Assembly (NCBI GenBank): GCA_008931825.1
Contig: QXVZ01011996.1
Span: 1 to 26,899 of the forward strand
Length of the DNA: 26,899 nucleotides
Direction of reading: 5' to 3'
From: Phallusia fumigata
Taxonomy: Eukaryota; Chordata; Ascidiacea; Phlebobranchia; Ascidiidae
Shown: positions 12,101-19,500 of the stretch, in pieces
Layout of the letters: every line of letters starts with the position of its first letter
Position numbering within the stretch: the first letter of the stretch is position 1
The notes under the pieces: model-generated
What the model saw: only the letters and a program-made list of their open reading frames with translations
Told to the model about the DNA's origin: nothing
Databases searched by the model: none
Program-made: the position numbers and the translations under genes

Positions 12101-12159
12101 GGTGTTTTTGGTTGATGAGCGGATTTAATGAGAACGACATGCGAGGAGTTTCATCGTAA
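78..12159 (+). CDS. INTS1: Integrator complex subunit 1 (INTS1), C-terminal part, 27 exons
   Basis: INTS1 is the large helical scaffold of the nuclear Integrator complex, which cleaves the 3' ends of snRNAs and attenuates promoter-proximal RNA polymerase II transcription. Joined exons: 78–184, 461–702, 915–1041, 1294–1380, 1735–1880, 2125–2358, 2584–2785, 3208–3402, 3521–3715, 4059–4256, 4912–5062, 5585–5704, 5815–5933, 6103–6354, 6438–6549, 7023–7123, 7322–7455, 7605–7671, 8225–8403, 8577–8758, 8996–9147, 9483–9584, 9691–9870, one of 10055–10195 or 10697–10837, 11100–11327, 11551–11763, 11830–12159. All introns are GT–AG and phases agree throughout, giving 1498 residues and a TAA stop. Collinear matches to vertebrate INTS1 as I recall it include LPVQCLCEFLL, EEALLLPDWLRLRM, FIQSFGIPVASM, GLLVDWLQLLDPE, ALDFLW and YLPEMTILCRDSAALLL. 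The N-terminal third is upstream of the window. Exon 24 occurs twice, probably an assembly artefact. Confidence 0.96.
461..702 (+). CDS. INTS1: INTS1 exon 2 in window
   Basis: It encodes ILEFESHLAAVTTRQVITEE, followed by DPQGHPRRPPDR and RSRQPDFLLDII, one of the best conserved INTS1 blocks. The donor is GTAAGG and the last codon is split after two bases (phase 2). Confidence 0.95.
915..1041 (+). CDS. INTS1: INTS1 exon 3 in window
   Basis: It completes the split Arg codon and encodes QSMSWLPDLV and LPVQCLCEFLLV, direct INTS1 matches. The donor is GTAAAA, phase 0. Confidence 0.94.
1294..1380 (+). CDS. INTS1: INTS1 exon 4 in window
   Basis: This 29-codon exon includes ELISQLRQLLLQDNYDESVQ. It aligns with the INTS1 RQLLGRLQDLL region but lacks the long acidic/basic insert of the human protein. 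Acceptor TTTTAG, donor GTGAGA, phase 0 at both ends. Confidence 0.88.
1735..1880 (+). CDS. INTS1: INTS1 exon 5 in window
   Basis: It encodes VIQYFLKRLYSPQIVTREKS and LALSMILSNIG, matching the DYFLRRLGSSQVASR region. The donor must be GTGGGT after two bases of a Lys codon, because only that choice keeps the next exon in frame as YK–WLLHDL. Confidence 0.92.
2125..2358 (+). CDS. INTS1: INTS1 exon 6 in window
   Basis: It encodes WLLHDLVQLPQYATMLRLIT and then AVAAYVTFLAND, matching the WLLRDLPRLPLFDSVR region. Acceptor TTTGGCAG, donor GTAAAT, ending two bases into an Arg codon. Confidence 0.93.
2584..2785 (+). CDS. INTS1: INTS1 exon 7 in window
   Basis: It encodes SLLHIFVTHIRLAHEHDARR and ends IPWSDSQDE, matching the conserved YSWSESQDQ of INTS1. 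The donor is GTGATT. The open frame continues into the intron, but the alignment resumes at 3208. Confidence 0.92.
2786..3207 (+). other. INTS1 intron with a repeat copy
   Basis: No coding signal was recognised here. The intron carries one copy (3021–3044) of a 24-bp sequence that recurs exactly in a later INTS1 intron. Confidence 0.7.
3021..3044 (+). repeat. 24-bp intronic repeat, copy 1
   Basis: Identical over 24 bp to 4400–4423; the core is GCATTCCTAAGCCCCCCAA. Both copies lie in INTS1 introns in the same orientation, and the flanks diverge quickly. Confidence 0.75.
3208..3402 (+). CDS. INTS1: INTS1 exon 8 in window
   Basis: It encodes IYVKWPNFGAATLHILVPQA, then LLGFGPP and YWFSEEG, corresponding to VFLRWSSGETATMHILV, LLTLGPP and IWFPEEK in vertebrates. 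Phase 0 at both ends (65 codons). Confidence 0.95.
3521..3715 (+). CDS. INTS1: INTS1 exon 9 in window
   Basis: It encodes AFLMDTQEEALLLPDWLRLR and later LFIQSFGIPVASMDLLLQ, among the strongest INTS1 matches in the window. Acceptor ACCGCAG, donor GTAGAC, 65 codons in phase 0. Confidence 0.97.
3716..4058 (+). other. INTS1 intron, nothing recognised
   Basis: AT-rich intron sequence with no repeat or conserved open frame that I could see. Confidence 0.6.
4059..4256 (+). CDS. INTS1: INTS1 exon 10 in window
   Basis: It encodes VLDSQCETNADVILNATSSN and SYMVRLIEVQGMRG, matching the FLDQAV and YMAHLVEVQHERG region. Donor GTAAAA, phase 0. Confidence 0.92.
4257..4911 (+). other. INTS1 intron with a repeat copy
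   Basis: This 655-bp intron contains the second 24-bp repeat copy (4400–4423). A branch-site-like CTAAC lies about 20 nt before the acceptor used at 4912. Nothing else was recognised. Confidence 0.65.
4400..4423 (+). repeat. 24-bp intronic repeat, copy 2
   Basis: Exact copy of 3021–3044, 1.4 kb away. It may be part of a dispersed non-autonomous element; no terminal repeats are visible around either copy. Confidence 0.75.
4912..5062 (+). CDS. INTS1: INTS1 exon 11 in window (less certain)
   Basis: The encoded peptide starts MASQSKDNTSSGAV and contains KRKSPPNNLTAMKERLIK, a poorly conserved linker of INTS1. The acceptor (GTGAAG after a short pyrimidine stretch) is weak. It is preferred because it is in phase 0 with exon 10 and the donor leaves phase 1, exactly what exon 12 needs. 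The leading ATG is probably incidental, although an internal start cannot be excluded. Confidence 0.75.
5063..5584 (+). other. INTS1 intron, nothing recognised
   Basis: AT-rich with several T and A runs; no repeat or coding signal was recognised. Confidence 0.6.
5585..5704 (+). CDS. INTS1: INTS1 exon 12 in window
   Basis: It encodes SSYDEWMSLLQSINRPKSPN and SHLCVNALYQLV. This region of INTS1 is weakly conserved. Placement rests on continuous phase, consensus splice sites and the amphipathic helical character of the peptide. Confidence 0.85.
5815..5933 (+). CDS. INTS1: INTS1 exon 13 in window
   Basis: It encodes DFLSSLFKTPTRSCSLLRAL and LKQKQAAMIEKLTQ. Acceptor TTTTTTAG, donor GTATTT, phase 0 at the end. 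Confidence 0.85.
6103..6354 (+). CDS. INTS1: INTS1 exon 14 in window
   Basis: 84 codons, beginning VMNKIYEHGKKLADDTKRKA, with a basic, Ser-rich centre (SVSKGTRPRRLSSTSEGG) and ending with an acidic helix LDNDEEIKSK. It is a variable portion of INTS1, confirmed by phase on both sides. Confidence 0.87.
6438..6549 (+). CDS. INTS1: INTS1 exon 15 in window
   Basis: It encodes VALVAQILLEEIGHRHTLIG and ends one base into the Gly codon of SGLLVDW. It aligns with the VVVVSSLLLQEEEP segment of vertebrate INTS1. The donor GTTTGA is weak. Confidence 0.88.
6785..6796 (+). promoter_or_regulatory. GAAACTGAAACT, ISRE-like site
   Basis: GAAACTGAAACT fits the interferon-stimulated response element pattern bound by IRF-family factors, and a third GAAACT follows at 6801–6806. 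Such short matches occur by chance in AT-rich introns, so a function is speculative. Confidence 0.2.
6890..6965. repeat. Short inverted-repeat element
   Basis: ACTCAAGTCA at 6890–6899 is exactly complementary to TGACTTGAGT at 6956–6965, with 56 bp between. A related GACTCAAGTC occurs at 26877–26886. It may be a small non-autonomous element; no target-site duplication was identified. Confidence 0.4.
7023..7123 (+). CDS. INTS1: INTS1 exon 16 in window
   Basis: It encodes LLVDWLQLLDPELLAHCPHL then QRKLLFEKN, a near-exact counterpart of INTS1 GLLVDWLEMLDPEVVSSCP. Acceptor CATGCAG, donor GTAAGT. Confidence 0.97.
7322..7455 (+). CDS. INTS1: INTS1 exon 17 in window
   Basis: It encodes YLLSLLVQHCNWSTIHSSIQ, matching YLLTLFTHQSSWPTLHQCI. 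It ends two bases into a codon with donor GTAGGT. Confidence 0.95.
7605..7671 (+). CDS. INTS1: INTS1 exon 18 in window
   Basis: A short exon encoding TALDFLWVVIQAPK, matching SASLDFLWACIHVPR. Acceptor TTTTTTGCAG, donor GTTGGT; phase 0 at the end. Confidence 0.95.
7672..8224 (+). other. INTS1 intron, nothing recognised
   Basis: The open frames here are short and show no similarity that I recognise. The intron ends at a clear CGATTTCAG acceptor. Confidence 0.6.
8225..8403 (+). CDS. INTS1: INTS1 exon 19 in window
   Basis: It begins IWQGRENKS, matching the conserved IWQGRD of INTS1, and continues LRLTPGQFCRLLSYIVAA. It ends two bases into a Ser codon. Confidence 0.94.
8577..8758 (+). CDS. INTS1: INTS1 exon 20 in window
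   Basis: It encodes HIAGVVKFVRQKLNTPTPCG and EIWWQMLAQIYIFLP, a helical repeat of the C-terminal half. Acceptor ATTTTAG, donor GTATAC, phase 1. Confidence 0.9.
8996..9147 (+). CDS. INTS1: INTS1 exon 21 in window
   Basis: It encodes LSQSELCVFADAVASAKVGS and LLCSLLNRLGY. Splice phases join exon 20 and exon 22 without a break. Confidence 0.9.
9148..9482 (+). other. INTS1 intron, nothing recognised
   Basis: The frame is open for 60 nt before the 9483 acceptor, so an upstream alternative acceptor is possible. The match to INTS1 starts near 9483. Confidence 0.55.
9483..9584 (+). CDS. INTS1: INTS1 exon 22 in window
   Basis: It encodes CDANLLLCKIASARPFLLLR, equivalent to ASMACRKLAVAHPLLLLR of vertebrate INTS1. 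Acceptor CAACAG, donor GTAAGT, 34 codons. Confidence 0.93.
9691..9870 (+). CDS. INTS1: INTS1 exon 23 in window
   Basis: It encodes LELISSMLRGRTRHDFSQFK and later FLFQPLHEVALSGIMETFWQ, matching MIAALLHGRTHLNFQEF. Acceptor TTTGCAG, donor GTGCGT, 60 codons. Confidence 0.96.
9869..10444 (+). repeat. Tandem duplication, copy 1 (ends at an N)
   Basis: Near-identical to 10512–11053. It spans the donor of exon 23, an intron of 184 bp, the 47-codon exon 24 and the start of the following intron. It stops exactly at the ambiguous base 10445. Compared with copy 2 it has about 40 extra bases between 10370 and 10415 and lacks about 10 bases near 10300. Confidence 0.92.
10055..10195 (+). CDS. INTS1: INTS1 exon 24, copy 1
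   Basis: 47 codons in phase 0 at both ends, starting MVRNYCHRARRQMLPV and including HDYLTHCTARATAILSRHAA. It corresponds to the INTS1 region LLNYRKSSRHLAAF through AISFLQKHA. The protein is identical to that of 10697–10837. If both were spliced the frame would survive with a 47-residue repeat, but this is most likely the other allele placed in tandem. Confidence 0.85.
10445..10445. other. Ambiguous base N at a probable contig join
   Basis: A single N lies exactly where copy 1 of the duplication ends. About 65 bp of T-rich and A-rich low-complexity sequence follow before copy 2 begins. Confidence 0.8.
10512..11053 (+). repeat. Tandem duplication, copy 2
   Basis: Second copy of the block at 9869–10444. 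It begins with the last two bases of exon 23 plus its donor, directly after an A-run. It continues beyond the shared segment into the true downstream intron and exon 25. Confidence 0.92.
10697..10837 (+). CDS. INTS1: INTS1 exon 24, copy 2
   Basis: It differs from copy 1 at four third-codon positions (CGT/CGA, CTA/CTG, TCC/TCT, ACC/ACA), all synonymous. It is physically contiguous with exon 25, so this copy is the safer choice for the gene model. Confidence 0.88.
11100..11327 (+). CDS. INTS1: INTS1 exon 25 in window
   Basis: It encodes EHIVSLVNTMQSVVGSPWSA, then a Ser/Pro-rich linker and YLDLLAKGQDLQNILQ. It corresponds to SDLVMLKSLLAGL and YMKRLSRGQTVEDLLEVL. The acceptor ATTCGACAG is weak but gives phase 0 from exon 24. 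Confidence 0.92.
11551..11763 (+). CDS. INTS1: INTS1 exon 26 in window
   Basis: It encodes ALADFDESSKRRVDDLTPFL, matching LSDIDEMSRRRPEILSFF, then ELILPRFLSCLREAGL. Acceptor TTTTCATCAG, donor GTAAGT. Confidence 0.95.
11764..11829 (+). other. 66-nt last INTS1 intron, open in frame
   Basis: Bounded by GTAAGT and TATCAG. It is exactly 22 codons with no stop in the reading frame, so splicing and retention both give a full-length C terminus. The alignment to INTS1 favours removal. Confidence 0.7.
11830..12159 (+). CDS. INTS1: INTS1 terminal coding exon
   Basis: It encodes IIQYLPEMTILCRDSAALLL, the counterpart of ALRNLPEYALLCQEHAAVLL, then a variable tail with SDVSDILARCFWLMSGF matching the final helix. 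The stop is TAA at 12157–12159. Confidence 0.95.
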   Translation, partial: VTGDSGGFPRHAKPDLLSRTLLNDSANLTRDIIQYLPEMTILCRDSAALLLGAAFDAGARCGAALAYPEPMSGDVRADKKDFSDVSDILARCFWLMSGFNENDMRGVSS

Positions 12160-12218
12160 AAGTTTCACTTCAGTTTGCAATACTTTTTTGTTTGTCGAAG
12201 TTTCGCGACGCTGCGCAA

Positions 12219-12224
12219 AATAAA
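12219..12224 (+). terminator. INTS1 poly(A) signal AATAAA
   Basis: Canonical AATAAA 60 bp after the INTS1 stop codon. It implies a short 3' UTR. Confidence 0.65.
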
Positions 12225-13172
12225 TTATCTTGCAAGAAAGTGTGAACAAATGCACTTCGGTAACGCCGTAAAGCAGGAGACTTAGGATGTAGGTCACTAC
12301 TGACAAAGAGCTGGGCTTAGTTCAAGTCTTCGTAGTTTTTATTGGACCATGGGTTCACTACGATGAATCGAAAGAGGCAAAATCGCCTGTGAGTATTGTA
12401 AAACAAATGGATTAAAAATAATCACACTTTGACGTCGCAAGTTTCAAGTTCCAGCTTCACCATATTTGGCAGCAAAGAGCTTCGCGGTTCGCACGTTGAT
12501 TTTCCGGCGAATTGTCGTGCATTAAAGCGAATGCATTGACCAGAATGACAGGCTGATGAAGTAGGCAACGTACGTTATTGAAGTCCTACGTTGTAACTTG
12601 TAATAGTCAGTCAGTTTTATTGCAACCTTAAAGTTTAAAGCCAGTTATTTAATTAGGTTTATCATTTTAGCTGCTTTTCGTATGTTTGTCCATTTCAGTT
12701 AATGTTGCTGGTTTGTTCAGAAATAAGACTTTCGTTTTAGATTGTTTGAAAGGATAATTTCGTTGCAAGCTTATTGGGCGATTTTTCGGAGAAGTAAAAT
12801 GCTGTTTCATACATGGTAACACCAAGCAGTTTAAGGTTATATTAACCATTTGGAGAGAAAGTTTCGGACAATGCTGCAGCATGCTTTATCCTGTGGCATA
12901 CTGCATAAAAACATATGCCGATTTTACTTGTTTAAATTGATACAAAACGTTTGACACACACAAAAATGCGTATTAATTTGGGCATAAAGTGAGACTATTA
13001 TAAGTAAAGATTTCGATGCTAAAGGATATCAACATCTTGTTCAGAGTTGTTCTAACACTTCGATGTAGCCCTGATCTGCGTCATTTTTTGCAATGTTTAA
13101 ACATGAATTAGTGCTTGGGAGCCAAACACATAATCTGCCAGCCTGTACCCAAACTTAGGCGTGGTAAATCAA

Positions 13173-13190
13173 CTTATATATTTATTTTAG
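13173..13190 (+). promoter_or_regulatory. Leader splice (or trans-splice) acceptor of kindlin
   Basis: TATATATTTATTTTAG at 13175–13190 is a good acceptor that lies 166 bp before the start codon. It could join a non-coding first exon or, in tunicates, a spliced leader. The TATATAT stretch could instead act as a TATA box. Confidence 0.4.
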
Positions 13191-13356
13191 GTGAACATTT
13201 TTTGTTACCAAATTCGTGCTGTGTGTAAAAGGTTTTTAGTGTTGTGTGCTTCTGTGAGCCAAGACCAAACTGCTTCTGTGATAAGTGTTGTCAATTTGTG
13301 CCACCTGAGTTCTGCCAAATCCCTCTCTAAACCTGGTAACTGGATTGCGAGTAAAG

Positions 13357-13561
13357 ATGTCGGCCTTAAGTGGAGTACGGATGGCCGATGGAAGATATGC
13401 TGATGGGTCTTGGGAATTAAAGATCAAAGTTACAGACATGGCAATCAAAAATGAACATGGAGAAACTCTAAAAGCCGTGGATATACCAGTACTAGTGACA
13501 ACAGAGTTGCATGTGGGTGGAGTAATTGCTAAGCTTGTGGACTCGCTCAAAAGCAAATATG
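13357..13561 (+). CDS. FERMT2: Kindlin exon 1 (start codon, F0)
   Basis: It encodes [20 protein letters not shown] and [18 protein letters not shown], the F0 ubiquitin-like fold. Compared with human kindlin-2 it has roughly 15 extra residues ([15 protein letters not shown]) between the first strands. It ends one base into the next codon. Confidence 0.96.
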
Positions 13562-16500
13562 GTATGTTTTGTTGTTAATTTTTTCTCTGTTTCCCTAAGA
13601 TTCCTGAAGTTTACTGCAAAACAATGGATAAGAAAATAAATTTTGTAACTTGTGTTTAATTTAATACAACTACATTTTTAATCACCTAAAATGTAATAGT
13701 AAAAGAGTGTCAATTATGCTAAGGATATTTTTCAAATAAATTGGACTGTACGGTGGTGCCTTGATTCACTTATATATTTGTTCGATTTTGCTCAAAAGTT
13801 GCCAAAACACCCAGTAAGGTTTCAGTGGCTATGAATATGCATTGCAAGTTGCAATGCTCTATAGGTGGAAGAGAGTTCTGTATGAAGCTGTGCTTCATTT
13901 GTGTCTGAGGTTACGCAAAATAGCCTCAAGGTTTTATTTGCTCTTGAAGATATTTGTTCTGTGCCAGGACACAAATAGCGACTGCAACTATGTCCACATG
14001 CTTGGCACAAATTTTTTTGAGTTATGCCAGGATGTAAACAGACATGCCTTCAAAGTAAACAAACCATGGCCAGTTTTTGAAATTATTATCCTGTTCCTTG
14101 TGGATACTCTCAGTGAGATGTGAAAATCTTGCTTAGAAGTAATTGCAAAAAAGTAAACCACCTAGAATGTATTGATTACAACAAACTTTTGTTACCTCTT
14201 TTTAACACAATGCTTTCACTTGGAAGGTCTTTTTATGCATCAGGCATTAATAACCACAGTTTGACAATATAACATTGCTATTCATTGTTATAGATGTCCA
14301 GAAAAGTTGGTCAGACTATGAACTTTGGTGGCCTAAAGCTTGCAAGTGGCTTGATAAAATGGGACAAGTTCTTGGCAAATACGAAGTTCAAGCTGATGCC
14401 CAACTGGAATACACACCAAAACATAAGGTTTATTGAACTGTTTTATGGCACACCTTGTTCTCATCAATAAGATATAACCTCGACTCTGCAACAAAACTGT
14501 TTGGGATGTTGAAGCCTACTGGCAGCTTTTTGAGTGTGGTTCAAACACAGGCATGCGTTTAAATGCCCTCGCAGAAATGATGTTTATATTCTAACTTGTT
14601 TATGACTCCTTTATTCAGGCAAAAAAATCTTTGCATAGCCAAGCCCCTTTTAATTTGTTTTTTGAATTCAGGTAGTGTTCAAATTATTTTTTGTCACTGC
14701 ATAGGTTAAGTTCGTTCAAAAGTTGTTTTCAGAACTCCAAGTGCTATTGACAATCACATTAAGAGGTCACTCCTAAAATACATTTTCCTTTTCAGATTGT
14801 CAAGGTTCAACTTCCTGACTTGCAGTTTGCCAATGTTCAGGTCAACTTCGCTGCGAAAGTCCTCCATACAGTGATTGACATTTGCAAGTTCTTCGGTAAT
14901 GATAAACGCATGTTACTTTGTATAGTCCTGTCTAGATATAAAAACTATATTTTTTATCCCTTGGATACATTACAACGTTGACGTTGCTTTAAATGTAAAA
15001 GTTTTGTCCATATTTGTTCAGTATTTGTCAGCTCATTTACTGTTTTACACACTTATATACAATTGTTTGTACACAAGTTTGGATATTGCCAGAAGTTGTT
15101 GGATCTGCCTATTAGCAGGAGACTCATGTGTAACCCAACAATAATTTTGCAAAAAGTAAAAATCAAAACTGTAGTAAAATTACCATACTACAGACAGCTA
15201 AGTTACGTGTATATTTTTTACTTAGACATTCGACATCCTGAAGAGCTTTCAATTCTTGTGCCTCCGAAACAGGGCAAGGGTGAAAAGAACAACACCCCAA
15301 CCAAGAAACAGAATGCAAATGGAACTCAAGAAGATGGGTTACTTACCCCAAATGTGCTTACCCCAGGCATGACCCCCACATCACCCTATACCCCAGGTAT
15401 GTTAAAAGTTCACATTGACAAATATTTTGTTTTTATGTATGTTTTTAAAATATATTGAAAGAGATTTCTGCAAATATTCAATTGCATTTTTTGCTTGTTG
15501 GCATGTAGTTGTTTGGTTGACTTTTAAAACAAAAATCCTTTTCCTTTTTTTAGGCAAAACAAAAATGAACAAAAAAATATTTATCATATTGTGTATAATA
15601 CTGCCAACATTATAAAAACTTAAAATAAAACATTCAAGAAAAAACAGTGAAATTTAAAAAATACCAAACTTAAACAAGGCAAAGTTTTACACATTTTTGT
15701 GCCCCATTTAATTTTAGAACTATTTTACAAAAATGTAACTCTTAATTTATTGGCGTTATGCTGTGTTTTGTTTGGTTTGTAAATCTTATTTGTTTGAAAT
15801 TTGAGAAAGCTGTACATCCATCTATTGCCAAACTTCGTGGAGGTGAGATCAAGTGTGTCCCATGTGCTTTGTATTAGTGGACTGTTTATGTAGTGAGTGG
15901 CTTTTGTGTGGCTGTGGCTGTGGCTTAGTGTCATATTGTTTACCAAATGTTTGCTGAAAAAAAAGCATTTGTGTATCATCCTGTAATTGGTCTGCTGTGT
16001 CATATTCGAAATGTCAACACTTCATGTGCTCAGGAAGATTAATTTCCCTAAATTTTGTCAGTTTTAGCAATCATACTCGAAATACATCTTTTTAAATTTT
16101 TCATTGACTTTATTGTTTAATATTTTGTAGGTGTTATACTTACTAGGTGTAATAATAGTTATAATTTGTTTCAATTTTTATGTGTCACAATTAATGTTAA
16201 AAAGTCTAAGAAGATATGTTGGAACACTAAACACGGATCTGTTCATAATTCTTATCTGGCCCAAATAGTTCTTAAAAGCGACTAAGAAGATATTATATGC
16301 AATCAATAAAACTCATAAAAATATCCTGACATCCCCACAAATAAGTTAGTGTTATGATTTTGCTGTGTATATGTTTTGATGGCTCTAACGTAGCTTTTTG
16401 TTAAATGTGTGCATCATTATTATGTTTGATTGTGTGCAACATAACCTCGACAAACAGTAATTATTAAGAGTATTTCTGAGGTTTAATACATGTGTAGCAT

Positions 16501-19500
16501 TTATTTCTTACAGCGCTGGCATCTTATCTTTGAAATAATTCCCTTGCTTTATAACCCACACTTTGTCAAGTCCTTGTTCATATTGAAAGGAAACAATCTC
16601 ACACTACATGTCACATTCAGGTTCACCAATGTACAACACCCTAACTCCCAAAAACATGAAGGGGAGCCCCATGACATCCCACAGTCTGGAATTCCTTGAC
16701 AGTGCCTATGTTGACCCTAAACTACTCATGAACTCTGGCAAGCCTTCAACGACAGCGCTGGCCAACTTGTTTAGGCCAAAAAACTTGCTGGATAAAGCAC
16801 GTTACAACACAGGGTGGGTTTTGTTTATGTTTCCTCGCTGTTGCTTCCTGTTATAAGAGCAGGTTGAATAATTTCATATTCTGATGGTGTGTTGCGTCCT
16901 AGTTAAATGTGCATGTGTAACAAAGCCATTGCTGGCTTGAAACTAAGTACCCAGTTGTGTTGAACACAGAGTATGGTATAACATGTGTGAGAAAAAGTTG
17001 GCAATTTAGTATTTGCTTTGTTAAAATTGTTAGGAACATTTTACTCTTCCTTTTGTATATCCATGCACTCCGGCACAAACAACACTGTGGTCTAAGACTA
17101 AGTGAATGAAAAATATTAACAAAAAACATGTCTCCTAGGTGGCTGGACAGTTCAAGATGTCTCATGGAGCAGGGTGTAAAGGAACATGACACTATTTCCC
17201 TTAGGTACAAGTTCTATTCCTTCTTCGACCTCAATCCAAAGGTAAACATACCGCTGTATTCATCACTGGTTAGACTTGTTTACATCTCTGCACTGCACAT
17301 GAAGCAGGTTTCTGAACAAGCTTGAGTTTGTGTTTAGGGTGCTTTTCAGCTAATTTGAATCACAGAACTAGGTGCATCTAAAAAAATACACTGGATTTGG
17401 TGGCACACCACCAGGTGCATCTTCGTATTGCACAGTCCACTTTGCTTACCACCCCCTACCTAATGCATTACCTGCAGCTAAATCGTAACCTCACATTATT
17501 GATTTACGATAAAACATGTGTTAAAAATCAGTTTTAAAGCAAAAAAGCCTATGATTTGAATGGTTACAAAATTGGTATAAAAAAAGATATGTTTCTGACC
17601 ATAATTTAAACTAATGTCACCCTACATGATTGATTGGGGATGCCTGTCTGCTGTCTGTGACTCGATACATGCAAAGGAACCTAAAAGGAAGGGAATACTG
17701 AAATATATTCCCATGACTTTTGTGGGTAAGACTTAAAACCACAAGAATGATTAGGAAACAAAGCCTTCTGTGTGTTGTTGCCGTGTGAATTTGAGAATAG
17801 GTAAATTGAATTAGATAAGTAGTTCCCTGAAACATATGCAGGCTTTTAGACCAATCATGTATTAGTTTCAGGATAATGCTGCTTTTGTGTTTACAAATCC
17901 TGCAGTCTGTCAAATGTGTTGCTTGTCGACATTTTGGTAAATCTGTATTGATTTAATACTTCTGACAGACTAAATAAAAAGCACAAAAATCAGGAAGCAA
18001 AATTAGGCTAACTTAACTCATCCTAACAGATTCAAAAACCACTAAAGAAAAACTAAAAAAAATTCATCAAAATGAATTTATTTCCTTAAGTGTTTTGGGG
18101 GTTTCGGACATATCTAGTTTGTTTTGGGTTTTTGGCCCAACTGCAATTCTCACAACTCACGTTCACTGCCATTTCTGTTTGCCTTTGTGGGCATTTATTA
18201 CCTGGTCTTGCGTAAACTATGTTGTCACTGATACAACAATGAATGAATCAGTAGGTGTTCCACCTACCAAAGGATTTTCAAGTATTTGTATGAGTTTGTG
18301 CTTGTAGGGTTAGGTTCTTGTCAGGTGAATGATACACAAACCACACAAGGGGCTTGACAAAGTTTATGTGTCATTGGGAAAACATCTTTGGTCCGTAGTG
18401 TGACTGCTTTGTTGTTTAACCAATGTGAAAAATAAAGTTCTCCTTTCCTTGTTTTATGGAATTTATATCTATTTGTGTGACTTTACACAAACTTTTACCA
18501 CACACTGTAGAACAAAACTACCCCAAGTGGTGCTTTTACACAAACAGGTAAATTGTTGAGACAAAAATTGTTTACTGGACAACTTTCTAACAATAGACGG
18601 AAGTATGTGGTAGGTCGGTGCTAGTTATGATAGGCTAAAATATACTTTGCCAGGTATATAATGGTTAAATATATGTGGTTTATACAAAATCTTGATTATT
18701 TTGTACCATATGTTTGCCTTTTAAGAATAATGCAACATAAAACAAAACTGCTCAAGCGATGTGGCTAGCAACCAGTTCAAAACCGGTACACAGTATGTAC
18801 GTTGCAAGTTGCATAAACTGGTAATGAAAACACTTTTGATAAAAACCGGTAATCCGTCTAGGAATGCCTGCTAAGGAGAGGCACGCTAAAAGTTTCGCCA
18901 CCAGAAACCGCGCAGCACTGTTTTTTGCCCACAAAAACTTGCTTTAGGCTGTGGGGAAAAATGCGAAGCAGTCTCGTGCTTTGTGATCCTGCTAGCACAG
19001 GTAAGCAGCTGTATTTTCGCATTAAGGGGATATACCTGTCCGTCATTGAACTGATGCAAGGGTAATTAAAATTAGGTAAAGTTACCTAAAAATCCCTGAA
19101 AACATTGTGGATTAATATGCCATGATGCAAACATCCGCGTAAATTTAAATTTTTTTGTCCAAATCTTCTGGCGACATCATCAATTAACTTAATACGTTGT
19201 GTTCATGCAAATGCAAGCAGTGAGTGAATGTAAGACAACCTTAAACCTTCCAGTCAGTTGTTCGTTTACACAAAGCTTGGTAGGAAATTCGCTTTAACGT
19301 TGATTTACCGCGTCCTGGTGTCCCCTGTCACAGAAACCAGTGTTTGTTTTGTTTTGATGCGTGGTCCAGTGTAAATACTTGTCCAGGACGTCAGGAATTA
19401 TTACAATGCCATGTAGCATACCTTTCATTCCATCGAAATAGTTGCGCGCCTGCTCTACAGGCTACTTGGAACCCCTTATAAGTTCCTTGTAAAAATTGAT

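Larger units (their letters stand above)
12160..13356 (+). other. INTS1–kindlin intergenic region and kindlin leader
   Basis: It holds the INTS1 3' UTR with a poly(A) signal at 12219–12224, then about 950 bp of AT-rich sequence without a recognisable gene. A pyrimidine/AG splice acceptor at 13190 is followed by the probable kindlin 5' leader. The promoter cannot be placed with confidence. Confidence 0.6.

Noticed and set aside
13842-14123. 93-codon frame in kindlin intron 1
   Set aside because: It lies in an intron between two exons whose phases join correctly, has no recognisable similarity, and its composition resembles the surrounding intron.
18961-19064. Frame reading [20 protein letters not shown], faintly like the missing kindlin NQLYEQAKWAILLEEI
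   Set aside because: Only QLY and scattered hydrophobics agree in a segment that is very highly conserved in kindlins. There is no matching upstream YDAIRI, and a stop follows.
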